64,000 bases of DNA from CAVVUF01 sp963751425 (GTDB lineage: Bacteria; Chloroflexota; Anaerolineae; Anaerolineales; UBA4823): assembly GCA_963751425.1 (NCBI GenBank), contig CAVVUF010000002.1, positions 1,116,001-1,180,000 on the forward strand, given 5' to 3'. Under the pieces are notes generated by a model. That model saw only the letters and a program-made list of their open reading frames with translations, searched no databases and was not told where the DNA came from. The stretch's first letter is position 1. Every line of letters begins with the position of its first letter. Positions 54,401 to 63,989 of this stretch are shown here, in pieces. Position numbers and translations under genes: made by a program.

Positions 54401-54780
54401 TCGACATCTACCCTCAGCGTCGGATTGGATTGTAGGGTAAGGTACTCGTCTTCGAAGTGGATGTAAACAGGTGGCATTAATGCATCCAGCACCGGGCGGG
54501 CAGAATGCAGCGCCTGGTACAGACTGTTGGCAGATGCTTCAGGAGAACGATCGGGCCATAACCATTCCAGGATCTGATCGCGTGCCAGGCGGTGCCTGGG
54601 AGCCAACGCCAAGAGTTTTATTAGATCGCAAGCTTTACGCAGGCGAAAGTGCTCTGGTCCAATGGTTTTACCTTTGTGTTGCAGTCGAAAACCCCCCAAC
54701 ATGAAGATGTGCAAGCCTTCTTCAGGGTTTATCTTCACTTGAGCCTGAGAACTGATCGTTTTTATCACTGGATTACTCAT
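51447..54780 (-). CDS. SARP-NB-ARC-TPR regulator 3, one frameshift
   Basis: About 1111 codons, closely similar to regulator 2. Winged helix (LHIFMLGGFRLQHKGK, FRLRKACDLIKLLALAPRHR), BTAD (YTGELLPEDRYEDWTI), NB-ARC (TGSGGVGKTR near residue 317, LLLVLDNCEH, ILATSRENLS, IPLAIELAAARA), then TPR repeats to the end (AWEAGKAMHLEQAIQELI). The frame breaks once near 53262-53268, where AAARA should continue LRMMSVEQISDRLEDALHLL. Its start at 54780 is followed upstream by the divergent repeat-protein gene at 55045. The 264 bp between carry SARP-type direct repeats. It is the likely activator of that gene. Confidence 0.88.
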
Positions 54781-54932
54781 CGAACCTGCAACTCTTTACT
54801 CAGAAAATACTGGACAGTAACGATGAAGTTGGCGGCGATATTGTTGATTATACCTCATAGTGGATAATTATGATCATAGCACTCTTATATACGTTTACTT
54901 GTCTTAAAAGCCAAGATAATCCTGGAAATTGG

Positions 54933-54991
54933 GATAAATAAGGTAATAATAAGTGTAAATTAAGGGATAATTCAGACCCACACTTTATACT
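54933..54991 (+). promoter_or_regulatory. SARP-type promoter: four 11-bp direct repeats and TATACT
   Basis: 11-mers from 54933 read GATAAATAAGG, TAATAATAAGT, GTAAATTAAGG and GATAATTCAGA. They end at 54976, exactly 9 bp before TATACT (54986-54991). The first two units are almost identical to those at 50146, and the spacing to the -10 is the same. A start near 54998 gives a ~47-nt leader to the repeat-protein gene at 55045. Confidence 0.7.
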
Positions 54992-55044
54992 CGGAGCATA
55001 CTTAATAAAACCTATTCAGTGAAAGAATTCAATCGGAGACTTAA

Positions 55045-55632
55045 ATGTACCCTAAAACAAAATCTATTCTTTTTTCCAGGCATACCCTCAATTTAATCCT
55101 GGCTTTTGGACTGGTAGCACTCGTCGCGGGAGTGTACTTTCTTTTCAAGCCATTTCCAGCCGGACCCAGTCTTGAAGTGAAAGCTAATAAACTCGACGTT
55201 CCAGCAGGCAAAGTGGCAGCCTCGGTTGCCGGCTCATATGCTAACCATACTCTTGGCTTGCAAGAAGCCGCCTCGGTTGCCGGTTGGTCAGCTTATGCCA
55301 ACGCTTCTGTCAGGGTGAGCTCGGCTGCCTCTATGCCCAGTTCTGTGCGCGAGTTTGCTTCGTCACAACAGCGGAATTTTGGACCCGCTAGTGTCAGCTC
55401 GGCTGCCTCGATGCCCAGTTCAGTGCGCGAGTTTGCTTTGTCGCAACAGCGAAATTTTGCACCCGCCTCAGTTGCTGGCTGGTCTGCTTATGCCAACGCT
55501 CCCGTTGTGGTGAAAGAAGCCGCCTCGGTTGTTGGTTGGTCAGCGTATGCCAATCCTCCCACAATCGTGAAATCGGACGATGTGCAAAAACCCCAGAATC
55601 CGAAATCGCCCGAGTCTCTCAGACGGCGGTAG
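55045..55632 (+). CDS. Membrane-anchored peptide-repeat protein 2 (new family)
   Basis: A 195-residue protein. The N-terminal membrane helix (residues ~16-34, LILAFGLVALVAGVYFLF) and KPFPAGPSLE match protein 1. The rest is repeats: AASVAGWSAYAN, or close variants, at ~58-67 (shortened), 75-86, 141-151 and 159-170, and two copies of a 21-residue unit beginning SSAASMPSSVREF at 92-112 and 118-138. It ends in a polar SDDVQKPQNPK tail. GGAG precedes the ATG. The shared anchor with different repeat sets suggests swapped modules behind a constant targeting segment. Function unknown. Confidence 0.8.
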   Translation: MYPKTKSILFSRHTLNLILAFGLVALVAGVYFLFKPFPAGPSLEVKANKLDVPAGKVAASVAGSYANHTLGLQEAASVAGWSAYANASVRVSSAASMPSSVREFASSQQRNFGPASVSSAASMPSSVREFALSQQRNFAPASVAGWSAYANAPVVVKEAASVVGWSAYANPPTIVKSDDVQKPQNPKSPESLRRR

Positions 55633-55699
55633 GAAAACTCCATAACAACTCCTCAATAAAAAAATTGAAGGTTGTTATGCCAGGATCATAAAGATACGA

Positions 55700-55741
55700 A
55701 AACGAAGGTGAAGGTGTTTTGACATCCCTTCACCTTCGTTT
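55700..55741. terminator. Bidirectional intrinsic terminator
   Basis: A perfect 15-bp stem (AAACGAAGGTGAAGG at 55700-55714 and its complement at 55727-55741) with a 12-nt loop lies between repeat protein 2 and the convergent mannosidase gene. Confidence 0.8.
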
Positions 55742-55759
55742 CTACTAAACTGTAAATAA

Positions 55760-58700
55760 CTACCGTGTCAGCCGCACCGTCTTGATCTCGAAAGGCCTGA
55801 AGCTTAGGTTAACCTGACCATCTTTACAGGATAGATTGCTGACGAAATTCTCGACCAGATCCGTTTCTGCGGCGGATTTCACCGGCAGGGAGGTGGTGAG
55901 GGTGCAGCGAGTGGACATGCGCTTGGCTTCGTACAGCCGGACGATGATATCCTGCGACCCGTCTTCGGCGGGCTTTACAGCTTCGATGATCACGTTGGCT
56001 GCGTCCAGGCTGAAAAGCGACTGCTCGCCGCCCGCGCCTGGGAGCACCAGCACAGGCACGTTCAGCTCGTAAGCTTCGCGTACCACATCGCTTTCCGCCA
56101 GGCGTGCCATTCCAGGGATACAGAGCATAAGTGAAGGTCTGGATGCCTTTATCAGCGTACATGTCTGGCGCCAGGGCAGATTTGAGCAGGGTCAGGTTGA
56201 TGCTGTTGCCCAGCACACTTAAACCGTACTTGCTGTCATTCAGCACTGCCACGCCGCGGTTCTCCTCTGCCAGTGCAGACCACTTATGGTTGCATACTTC
56301 GAAGCGATCCTGGTCGTACACGCGCGAGCGATGGTTCGGGCGGCGCAGGTGTCCAAACTGGATCTCGTGGATGGCTTCTTGGGTATAAATATCCACCGGG
56401 AAAGAGACTTTCAGCAATCGGTGGCTTTCCTGCCAATCTACCGTGGTAGCAAAGTCAATGCGCCGGCTTCCACTATGCAGGGTGATGATCTGCGACAGTT
56501 TTGAGTTATTCAGCTTGCGGGTCAGGCGGAGTTGAGCGGTCAGCGGACCGCTGGATAGAACTTCCAGCTTTACAGGCTCATTGGTTTCGACCGGTGATTT
56601 CTCTGCCAGGCTGTCGATGTCCCAGGCATCCCAGGCTGTCGGGGCATCCTTGTACAGGTGGAAGCGGTTGCCTGGTCCTGCCATGATTTCGCGCCCGGTC
56701 TCCTTGTCCAGCAAGCTGGAAATCTCGCCGCGGGCATTGAACTCGGCGCGCAATAGCTCGTTCTCGAGCGAGCGCCGCGTGGCTTTTACTTCTCTCGATC
56801 CGGGCGTTTCTTTTGGTTTTTCAGCTGCATTCACAGTTGTCCAACCGCAAGCAGGCACGGTCACCTCGGCCACGCCGTGGGGCAGCTCTACCAGGGCTTT
56901 GCGCGGCCAGGACAGGGAATTGAAAACCGTCACAGCCTCAGCCTTTTGGGTCAAGCTGGAAAGGGCAGCCAGGGTTGAGTTTTGGGCGGCCTGGATGACT
57001 TTGTCAAACTCAACTTCGGCTTCCTGGTAAACCCGCTGGATAGAGGAACCGGGCAGCACATCATGGAACTGGTTCAGCATCAGGCGCCGCCATGGATCTT
57101 CCAGGCTGGTGGGGGTGAATGAAAAACCTTTCAGGGCGCGGGCAGCCGTGCCCCACAGCTCAGCTTCACGCAGAGCAAACTCGCTGCGGCGGTTGCCTTT
57201 CTTCGTCTTCGCCTGAGAGGTATAGGTGCCGCGATGTCCCTGGAAGTACAGCTCGCCCACATAACGTTCTTTGGGCAGGCCTTTTTTCTTCAAATCCTCG
57301 AAGAAAGCTGCCGGGGTCGAAATCTTTACCCGGGGTAATCCTTCCAGGTCTTTGGAACGGGCGATATACTCCAGGTGGTCGCGGGTTGGACCGCCACCGC
57401 CATCCCCCCACCCAAAGGATAAGATCATCGTGTCGATGCCGTTCTTCTGCAAGCGTGTATTCCAACGCTCGAAGATATTGTTGGGATGGGTCTGGCTGTT
57501 GTAATCGGTATAGATATGGGCTGGGATGGCTGAGCCATCGATGCCTTCCCACCAGAAGGTGTTGTAGGGGAATTTCTCTCCGCCGTTGTAAGCCCAGGTG
57601 ATCTTTTGAGTGGCAAAACCTACGCACCCGCAGCCTTTCAAGATCTGCGGCACCGCGCCAGAATAGCCGAACACATCGGGCAACCACAGCACCTTGCTTT
57701 CCACACCAAACTTTTCGCGGAAGAATTTTTGCCCATACATCACCTGGCGGATTAAGGCCTCGCCGCCAGAGAGGTTCGTATCGGCTTCAACCCACATGGC
57801 TCCATCCACGATGATATGCCCAGATTTGATGGCGGCTTCGAAGCGCTGATACAGCTCCGGATAGTGTTCTTGGAGCATGTAGTACAGGTGTGCCTGGCTC
57901 TGCAGGAATTTGTAATGGGGATATTCATCGATCAATGCGAGGGTATTCGCAATGGTGCGCGCCATCTTGCGCTCGGTTTCTTGCCAGGGCCACAGCCAGG
58001 CTACGTCCAGGTGAGCATGCCCGAAGGCATGCAGGGTTGGCATGGTGGGGCCATTCTTCTTATCCAATAAGGGCTTGAGCAGCTTCCGACCGGCTTTTAC
58101 CGTCTCAAGCATCTCCTCATCTGGCACTTCCACATCGACCACCACTGAGGCTTGCATCAAGGCTTCATCGATCTCAGCCACGCGCAGTGAGAGCGGGTCG
58201 AGATGATCCCTTAGCTCGCGCAATGTGGTGAAGTCCAACGCTAACTGGTAGACCTCTTCCAACCAGATTCCGTATGTGCTCTTTCCCATCACGGCTTGGG
58301 TGGGTGGCGGTTCTGGTATCGTTTCTATCCCATATAGGACCGGCCCATTGCCCCAATAGGTCCGACCATGCCCGGCATAAGATTCGATCAGGATCTCGAT
58401 CTTTTCGCCAGGCTTTGCCTTGGAAGTGAGGGTCAGCTCGCGCTCAGCCCAACCGCCCACCGAGCCGATTTCATTACCGTTCGCCCAAACCAGGCTTTCG
58501 ATCCCGCCAGTAGCCAGGCGCAGGTTGATACGCTTTCCGGCAGCCTCCTTGGGCAGGACTACTTCACCCTTCAGCCAGGCATACTCCCACTTACCTCCCC
58601 AGGCTGTTCCGGCGGGCATGGGGGAGAACTTTCGCTGCATGGCTTCCTGGGCTGAAAGCTGCTCTTTGGTAACAAACCCGCTGAAATTTATCTCTCCCAA

Positions 58701-58775
58701 GGAACGGTAGAGATCTTTCCACAAGACTTCTTGCCATTCATCAACCCTTCTTTGCCATTCTTCATTTAGTGCCAT
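55760..58775 (-). CDS. GH38 alpha-mannosidase, frameshifted near the end
   Basis: About 1005 codons from ATG 58775, preceded by GGAGGAAGG. The GH38 catalytic domain has HAHLDVAWLWPW (zinc His and Asp), WLPDVFGYSGAVPQIL with the nucleophile Asp, and FGWGDGGGGPTRDH. The N-terminal region is a galactose-binding-like beta domain (YAWLKGEVVLPKEAAGKRI), and the C-terminal half is beta-rich as in the family. A one-base error near 56100 changes the frame after YALYPWNG, and the other frame continues LAESDVVREAYELNVPVLVLP to the stop at 55760. It removes alpha-linked mannose from glycans. No signal peptide is seen, so intracellular processing is likely. Confidence 0.9.
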
Positions 58776-58809
58776 TGAACCTTCCTCCAATTATTGATCA
58801 AGATATGAT

Positions 58810-58845
58810 CCATAATCCTTTATTCCATAGAGCATAGGATTATGG
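58810..58845 (-). terminator. Hairpin between the glycosyltransferase and mannosidase genes
   Basis: CCATAATCCT (58810-58819) and AGGATTATGG (58836-58845) are exact complements, starting right after the stop of the gene at 58846. There is no U-run on the minus strand, so termination is uncertain. Confidence 0.4.
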
Positions 58846-60312
58846 TTATTTCTTTGGTTTGAGAACAAGCGTCTGTGCTATGATGCCGACTTGCCTGTAA
58901 TTATATGCGATGGCGTCAAGCTGGTTCTGTGTCCAACGCTCATGCCGCGAATCCCAGGTGGCAGGAGCGTACAGCAAGATCAAGTCAAATTTCTTCGCGT
59001 TGAGATCCTGAATGAAGGGTGTTTCGTCCCAAACTTCAGCGATGGAAAGCTGCTTGAATTCAAAAGGCTGGTAGACCAGCTGGCGGTGATCTAATACCAC
59101 CAGCCCCATGAACTCATCGGCCAGCACGGGTCCCTCCGCCTCGTGCACATAATCTTGCAGCAAACCAATGGCGCCGCCTTCATTCTCCACTCGCCCCATC
59201 ACCCATTGGTACCAATTATCCTTCGTCCACGGGTAGATATAAGCAACCTGGACTGCCAGGAGCAGTATCAGGATGGACTTCGCCCACCATTTCTTTCCAG
59301 CTGCTGCCAGGATTGCCCCAGCCATGAAAGCCAGCCCCGCCGAGAACTCGAGCAGGTAATTGACGTTCGAGCCAGCTTTTCCGATCGTCACTGCCGAAGC
59401 AGTGGCTGCCAGGAGATAAGGGGCTGCCAGCCACCAGCTGCGTACATGGAAGAAGGCAGCCAGCACGATAAACAAGCTGCTGCTGATCACCAGGTAAGGC
59501 ATATGTTCCCAGATTCCTTTGGCGTAGTCTTTGACGGTATTCCAATAGAACTGGTTCACATTCGAGGTAACGATATTGAAATAGAAACCGCCTTTCGAAA
59601 GCAGCATGAGCACCAGGAAGGCAGCCAATCCCATGCCTGCCACCCAGGCTGCCAGCTTGAAGGCCTGCAGGCGGGGTTTCAGGCTGATCAGCCAGACGAA
59701 GGCCGCGAAAGGCGCCGCCAGCGCATAGGATTGGCGCGTGAAGATCGCCGCGGTCAGCAAGGCGGCGCCGGCGATCAAGGCTTTACGGTTATTGGGCCAG
59801 CGCACAATCACAAAAAGCCCCGCCCAGCTTACGCCTAACGCCAGCGAATCCACCCGGCAGAAAGGCGACCAGTACAGGATATATGGAATCGCCAGGAGGG
59901 TTGCCCCACCGATCACGGATGCCAGCCAATCTTTTGTGATCGCCTGGAGGGTCAGGACGATGAAAACCGCCGCTGCCAGGATGCTTAAAAAGGAAATTCC
60001 ACGTCCATACCAGTAAGCAGGACCGAAGATCCAGGCGAAAGGGGTCTGTAAGATGTGGTAAAGGGGAGGATAATTTGAGATGGTATAGGGTATCTGCGTT
60101 GGATTGGGGAGGTAAATATTCTGGAACTTGGCCATACGCATGACCTGGTCCAGGACTGGTCCTTCGCCATAATCGACAGGATATGGAAAGGTTACCGTCT
60201 TCCAGTTATATTCCAGGTACATCCACAGCGAGCGTCCGAGCGACCAGGCGATCACCACTACCGCCAGGACCAGTGCCAGCCGCGGCAGCCATTTTTTAAC
60301 CTGCAACCACAT
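58846..60312 (-). CDS. Polytopic GT39/GT-C-like membrane glycosyltransferase
   Basis: A 488-residue protein with about eleven hydrophobic segments and a C-terminal soluble tail. The first outside loop has VDYGEGPVLDQVMRMAKFQNIY, with an acidic pair in the place of the catalytic Asp/Glu of GT-C enzymes, and SNYPPLYHIL, resembling the NYPP motif frequent in GT39-type proteins. It likely moves a sugar from a polyprenyl phosphate to an extracellular acceptor. GGGAGAA precedes ATG 60312. It lies upstream of the mannosidase in the same direction and is divergent from the DUF4127 gene. Confidence 0.7.
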   Translation of the reverse strand: MWLQVKKWLPRLALVLAVVVIAWSLGRSLWMYLEYNWKTVTFPYPVDYGEGPVLDQVMRMAKFQNIYLPNPTQIPYTISNYPPLYHILQTPFAWIFGPAYWYGRGISFLSILAAAVFIVLTLQAITKDWLASVIGGATLLAIPYILYWSPFCRVDSLALGVSWAGLFVIVRWPNNRKALIAGAALLTAAIFTRQSYALAAPFAAFVWLISLKPRLQAFKLAAWVAGMGLAAFLVLMLLSKGGFYFNIVTSNVNQFYWNTVKDYAKGIWEHMPYLVISSSLFIVLAAFFHVRSWWLAAPYLLAATASAVTIGKAGSNVNYLLEFSAGLAFMAGAILAAAGKKWWAKSILILLLAVQVAYIYPWTKDNWYQWVMGRVENEGGAIGLLQDYVHEAEGPVLADEFMGLVVLDHRQLVYQPFEFKQLSIAEVWDETPFIQDLNAKKFDLILLYAPATWDSRHERWTQNQLDAIAYNYRQVGIIAQTLVLKPKK

Positions 60313-60444
60313 ATATTTCTCCCTGCGCCGAGATAGACCCCAGGGGTCTCGGCTGTATTATAATCTGTAAATATAACGGCAGGACAAACAAGGCTTGCGA
60401 AATGTGCTCCTTTGCACCATTTCTTTTTTCTCAGGATGATTTAT

Positions 60445-61950
60445 ATGAAAATTGGACTAATCCCTCTCGATGAGCGGCCCGTCAATACCCGTTATCCTCA
60501 GATGATTGCCCAGATTGCTGGCGTTGAGCTCTATCTGCCGCCGACTCAAGTGCTCAGCCGCTTCCGAATACCGGCATATTCGAAAAAACTAAGCCGGTGG
60601 TTGGAGGAGATTGCCCCACAACTGGATTATCTCGTAGCCTCGTATGAAATGTTGGGTTATGGCAGCCTGATCTCTTCTCGCATCAGCCGAGAACCTGTGG
60701 ATGCGATCATTTCAAGGCTGCAGATCCTGCACGAGATTAAGCGGCGCAGCCCTGCTCTGAAGATCATTGGTTTTAATTTGATCATGCGCATCTCGAATGC
60801 AAACTCGGCTGTGGAAGAACCGGAATATTGGGCCACGGAGGGGATGCTGTTCTTTCAATTCTCCCAGCTGGTCGACCGCCAGGCGCAGGGACAGGAGGTA
60901 ACCCGTGAATTAGAGAAGATCAACCGGCTCCTGTCACCTGCTCACGTACAGGATTTTCTAATGCGCCGGCTGCGCAACCACACGATCAACCTGGCAGCCA
61001 TCCAGATGCTGCTGAACGGCGACCTGGAGGACCTGGTGCTGAGCTCAGATGACACCAGCCCTTATGGGTTATCCTCGAGCGAGAAGCGGGCTTTGGCGCA
61101 GTGGGTGAGGCATGTTGACCTGGCAGGTCGTTTATTGATGTACCCGGGAGCAGATGAAGTCGGCTGCGCACTGCTGGCGCGGGCGATCAATGAAGCGCAT
61201 GGCTACCAGCCAGGTTTTAAAATCTCGTATGCTGTTCCAGGTGGGAATGATATTGTGGCACCCTATGAAGACAGCCCGGTCAGTGTTACCCTGGAGAGGC
61301 AGATCAGGGCTGTGGGTGGGAAGGTAGTCGATAAGGGGGGAGATTTCTGGGTGGCTGTCAATCCACCTTCGCCGCGCCGGACGGAATGGGAGGCGGGCTT
61401 TGCAGAGGCGGAGCGCCGGGAACGATTGCCATACCTGCAAATGATGGTCGACGAAATCAAGAGACGCCTGGCAGTTGGGCAAGCGGTGATTGTCGCAGAT
61501 GTGGCTTACCCGAACGGGGCGGACCCTTTGCTCATCGAGCTGCTGTTGAATTCAATTGATATCACCCAATTGGCTGCCTATGGGGCCTGGAACACGGCTG
61601 GGAACACGATTGGCACCGCCCTGGCGCAGGCTTGTGCCGCCCATTGGGCCGAATTGCCTGAAAAGCGTGAAGCTCAGCAGCGCTTCTTGCTGCACCGCTT
61701 CCTCGAGGATTGGGGCTACCAGCAGGCAGTGCGCGAGGAAACCCGCCAGTGGATGGATGGGAAATTTAAATCGCATTCCGTTACCGCTAAGAACTATCCG
61801 CAGGTGCTGTCTTTCATTTACAGGGGACTGCAAAAGCGCCTGGACCAGCTTCCCGGTTTTGCTGGAAAGTATCGCCTGGTAGAGAGCAGCCTGCACCTGC
61901 CCTGGGACAGGCTGTTTGAGGTTGATTTTGAGCTTGAGCTGGTCAAATAA
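60445..61950 (+). CDS. DUF4127 family protein
   Basis: About 501 residues from ATG 60445 (MKIGLIPLDERPVNTRYPQMI), the family's characteristic start. Upstream in-frame Met codons at 60436 and 60412 are less likely. Other conserved-looking segments are ASYEMLGYGSLISSRI, LVLSSDDTSPYGL, YPGADEVGCALLARA and AYGAWNTAGNTIGTALAQA, with many Asp, His and Glu that could form an active site. The biochemical role of DUF4127 is unknown. It lies directly before an FAD oxidoreductase in the same direction, near glycan enzymes. Confidence 0.85.
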   Translation: MKIGLIPLDERPVNTRYPQMIAQIAGVELYLPPTQVLSRFRIPAYSKKLSRWLEEIAPQLDYLVASYEMLGYGSLISSRISREPVDAIISRLQILHEIKRRSPALKIIGFNLIMRISNANSAVEEPEYWATEGMLFFQFSQLVDRQAQGQEVTRELEKINRLLSPAHVQDFLMRRLRNHTINLAAIQMLLNGDLEDLVLSSDDTSPYGLSSSEKRALAQWVRHVDLAGRLLMYPGADEVGCALLARAINEAHGYQPGFKISYAVPGGNDIVAPYEDSPVSVTLERQIRAVGGKVVDKGGDFWVAVNPPSPRRTEWEAGFAEAERRERLPYLQMMVDEIKRRLAVGQAVIVADVAYPNGADPLLIELLLNSIDITQLAAYGAWNTAGNTIGTALAQACAAHWAELPEKREAQQRFLLHRFLEDWGYQQAVREETRQWMDGKFKSHSVTAKNYPQVLSFIYRGLQKRLDQLPGFAGKYRLVESSLHLPWDRLFEVDFELELVK

Positions 61951-61951
61951 A

Positions 61952-61980
61952 GCTCAAGGATTCCACGGATCGCACGGATG
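61952..61980. repeat. Dispersed ACGGAT-type intergenic repeat, copy 3
   Basis: GCTCAAGGATTCCACGGATC followed by GCACGGATG: a modified copy of the element at 26159 and 35186. Its last three bases are the start codon of the following FAD oxidoreductase gene. Confidence 0.55.
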
Positions 61981-63544
61981 AGTCCTCTAACCATCGAAAC
62001 CGATATCGCCATCATCGGCGGGGGGCTGGGCGGGGTGGCAGCCGCCCTGGCAGCTTGTGAAGCGGGCTGGAAGGTGGTTTTGACCGAGGAAACAGCCTGG
62101 CTGGGCGGGCAGGTTACCAGCCAGGCTGTCTCAGCGCTGGATGAACACGAGCGGATCGAAACGGTCAGCGGCACGCGCACTTACAAAGCTTTTCGAGAAA
62201 AAATTCGCAGGCATTACCAGGAAGAGTTCCATTTGCCGGTGCTGATGCCCGATGGCTCGCCGCTCAACCCCGGGAATGGTTGGGTCAGCCGCTTGTGTTT
62301 CGAGCCGCGCGTGGGCTTGCAGGTCATCCAGGAGATGCTGGAACCTCATCGCCGAAGTGGAAAGCTACGACTGCTGCTGCGATACCGCCCCACAGCCTGT
62401 GAAGGCGACGCGGCACATCTCAAGGGTGTCCAGCTCACCTCCCAAAGTGGGAGGCAGGCGTTGGTGCGCGCCCGGTTGTTCCTGGACGCCACCGAGCTGG
62501 GCGACTTGCTGCCTTTGGCAGGTGTGCCTTATATCACGGGTGCTGAAGCGGTGGAAGATACCGGCGAGGCGCATGCCAGCCAGGATGGGCCGCGCCCGGG
62601 CAGGGTGCAGAGCTTCACGTTCTGCTTCATCGTAGAATTTCGCCCAGGAGAGGACCATACCATCCGCAAACCGCGCGGCTATGAGCGGTTTAAAGTCGAG
62701 CAGCCTTACAGCCTGACCCTGGTTGGGCACAAAGGGGAGGCGATTCCTTTTCACTTCTTTAAATCTACACCCGAAAGCCCGCTGCCTTTCTGGACCTACC
62801 GGCGCGTGATGGATGGGAAGCTGCTTGATCCTTCAGGAGGCATGCACGATATGGCCTTGATCAATTGGGCTTCCAACGATTATCGTTGGGGGAATATCAT
62901 CGATAAACCGCCGCATGTCCGTGCGATCCTCCTGGATGAAGCCCGGCGCCTTTCCTTGGGTTTCCTGTACTGGCTGCAGACCGAAGCGCCGCGTGACGAT
63001 GGGGCGGGCTTTGGTTACCCAGAGCTGCGCTTGATGCCTGAAGCGGTCGGCACACGTTCGGGGTTATCCATGGCGCCTTATATCCGGGAAGCCCGCCGGA
63101 TCAAAGGCTTGAGGCGTATCGTGGAGCAGGATATCAGCTCCATAGGGAACGAAGGCCTTGACCAGGCAGCTTTCCCGGATACCTGTGGGATCGGCTGGTA
63201 CTCGATGGATCTGCATCCTTGCGTGGGAGATGAGCGCTCCCTATACGCTCCCACGCTGCCGTACCAGATTCCGTTGGGAGCGCTCATTCCGGTAGGGTGT
63301 GATAACTTGCTGGCTGCGTGTAAGAACATCAGCACCACGCATATCACCAACGGCGCCTTCCGCCTGCACCCGGTGGAGTGGTCGATCGGCGAGGCGTCCG
63401 GTTCCCTGGCAGCCTGGTGCTGTGAGCAGCCACCTGTCACCGGCGCGAGTGTGGGAAAGACTGGAAGAGCTGCACAAGTTTCAAGATTATTTGCGGGGAC
63501 GTGGCGTGGATTTGGGGTGGCCATCAAATTGTTTGTCGTGCTGA
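61978..63544 (+). CDS. FAD-dependent oxidoreductase (FAD_oxidored family), frameshifted at the end
   Basis: About 522 codons. The N-terminal dinucleotide fold is DIAIIGGGLGGVAAALAACEAG with the following TEETAWLGGQ, and LFLDATELGDLLPLAG is the second conserved FAD motif. YPELRLMPEAVGTRSGLSMAPYIREARRI and NGAFRLHPVEWSIGEASG are typical of the family. After GSLAAWCCE near 63425 a one-base error shifts the frame. The other frame reads SPARVWERLEELHKFQDYLRG and ends at TGA 63542-63544, whereas the uncorrected frame runs into intergenic repeats to 63609. The start ATG 61978 lies inside a dispersed repeat with no good RBS. Substrate unknown. Confidence 0.82.
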
Positions 63545-63965
63545 CCCTGAGCGTAGCGAAGGGGAAGCACCCCTGTGAAGAGACTCTGGAAGCCATTCTG
63601 GCGGGCTAGAGGACTCTAATGCCCGCGCAACAGGGGTCCTTCGTCGGCGCCGATGAGTACATCGGTAGACCGCCTCCTCAGGACGACACGCGGGTTTGTC
63701 GTGCTGAACGCAGTGGTGCGATGGACTTGTTGTACTCAACGCCATCGCCGACCCCTTTGACCTGACTCTAGAAATTTCCTTGGCAGGAATAACGGCTTGG
63801 ATGGTCGCGCAACAGGGGTTCTTCAGCGGCAAAGTACGCCGCTTCAGAACGACAATCGGCCTTGTGTCGTGCTGAACGCAGTGAAGCACCCTTTTGACTT
63901 GACTAGGAAGTCATCTTGGTGGGTTAGAGGATTCTAATACCTACATTGCGGGGGTTCTTCGCTTC
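63532..63965. repeat. Three degenerate copies of an intergenic repeat
   Basis: The 456 bases after the FAD gene hold no gene. GTCGTGCTGA begins each of three units at about 63532, 63700 and 63857. Later parts also recur: CGCGCAACAGGGGT (63632 and 63805), GGGCTAGAGGACTCTAATGCC against GGGTTAGAGGATTCTAATACC, and the final CTTCG of each. The units are 110-150 bp and diverged. The GAGCGTAGCGAAGG segment near 63550 resembles the GAGCG-AGCGAA class of dispersed bacterial repeats. Confidence 0.65.
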
Positions 63966-63989
63966 GCTCATAAAGACAAAAAGGTTTTC

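Noticed and set aside
55300..55560. Tandem DNA repeats as a possible variable minisatellite
   Set aside because: The repeats are in frame and encode the protein modules of repeat protein 2, with synonymous differences between copies, so coding repeats explain them.
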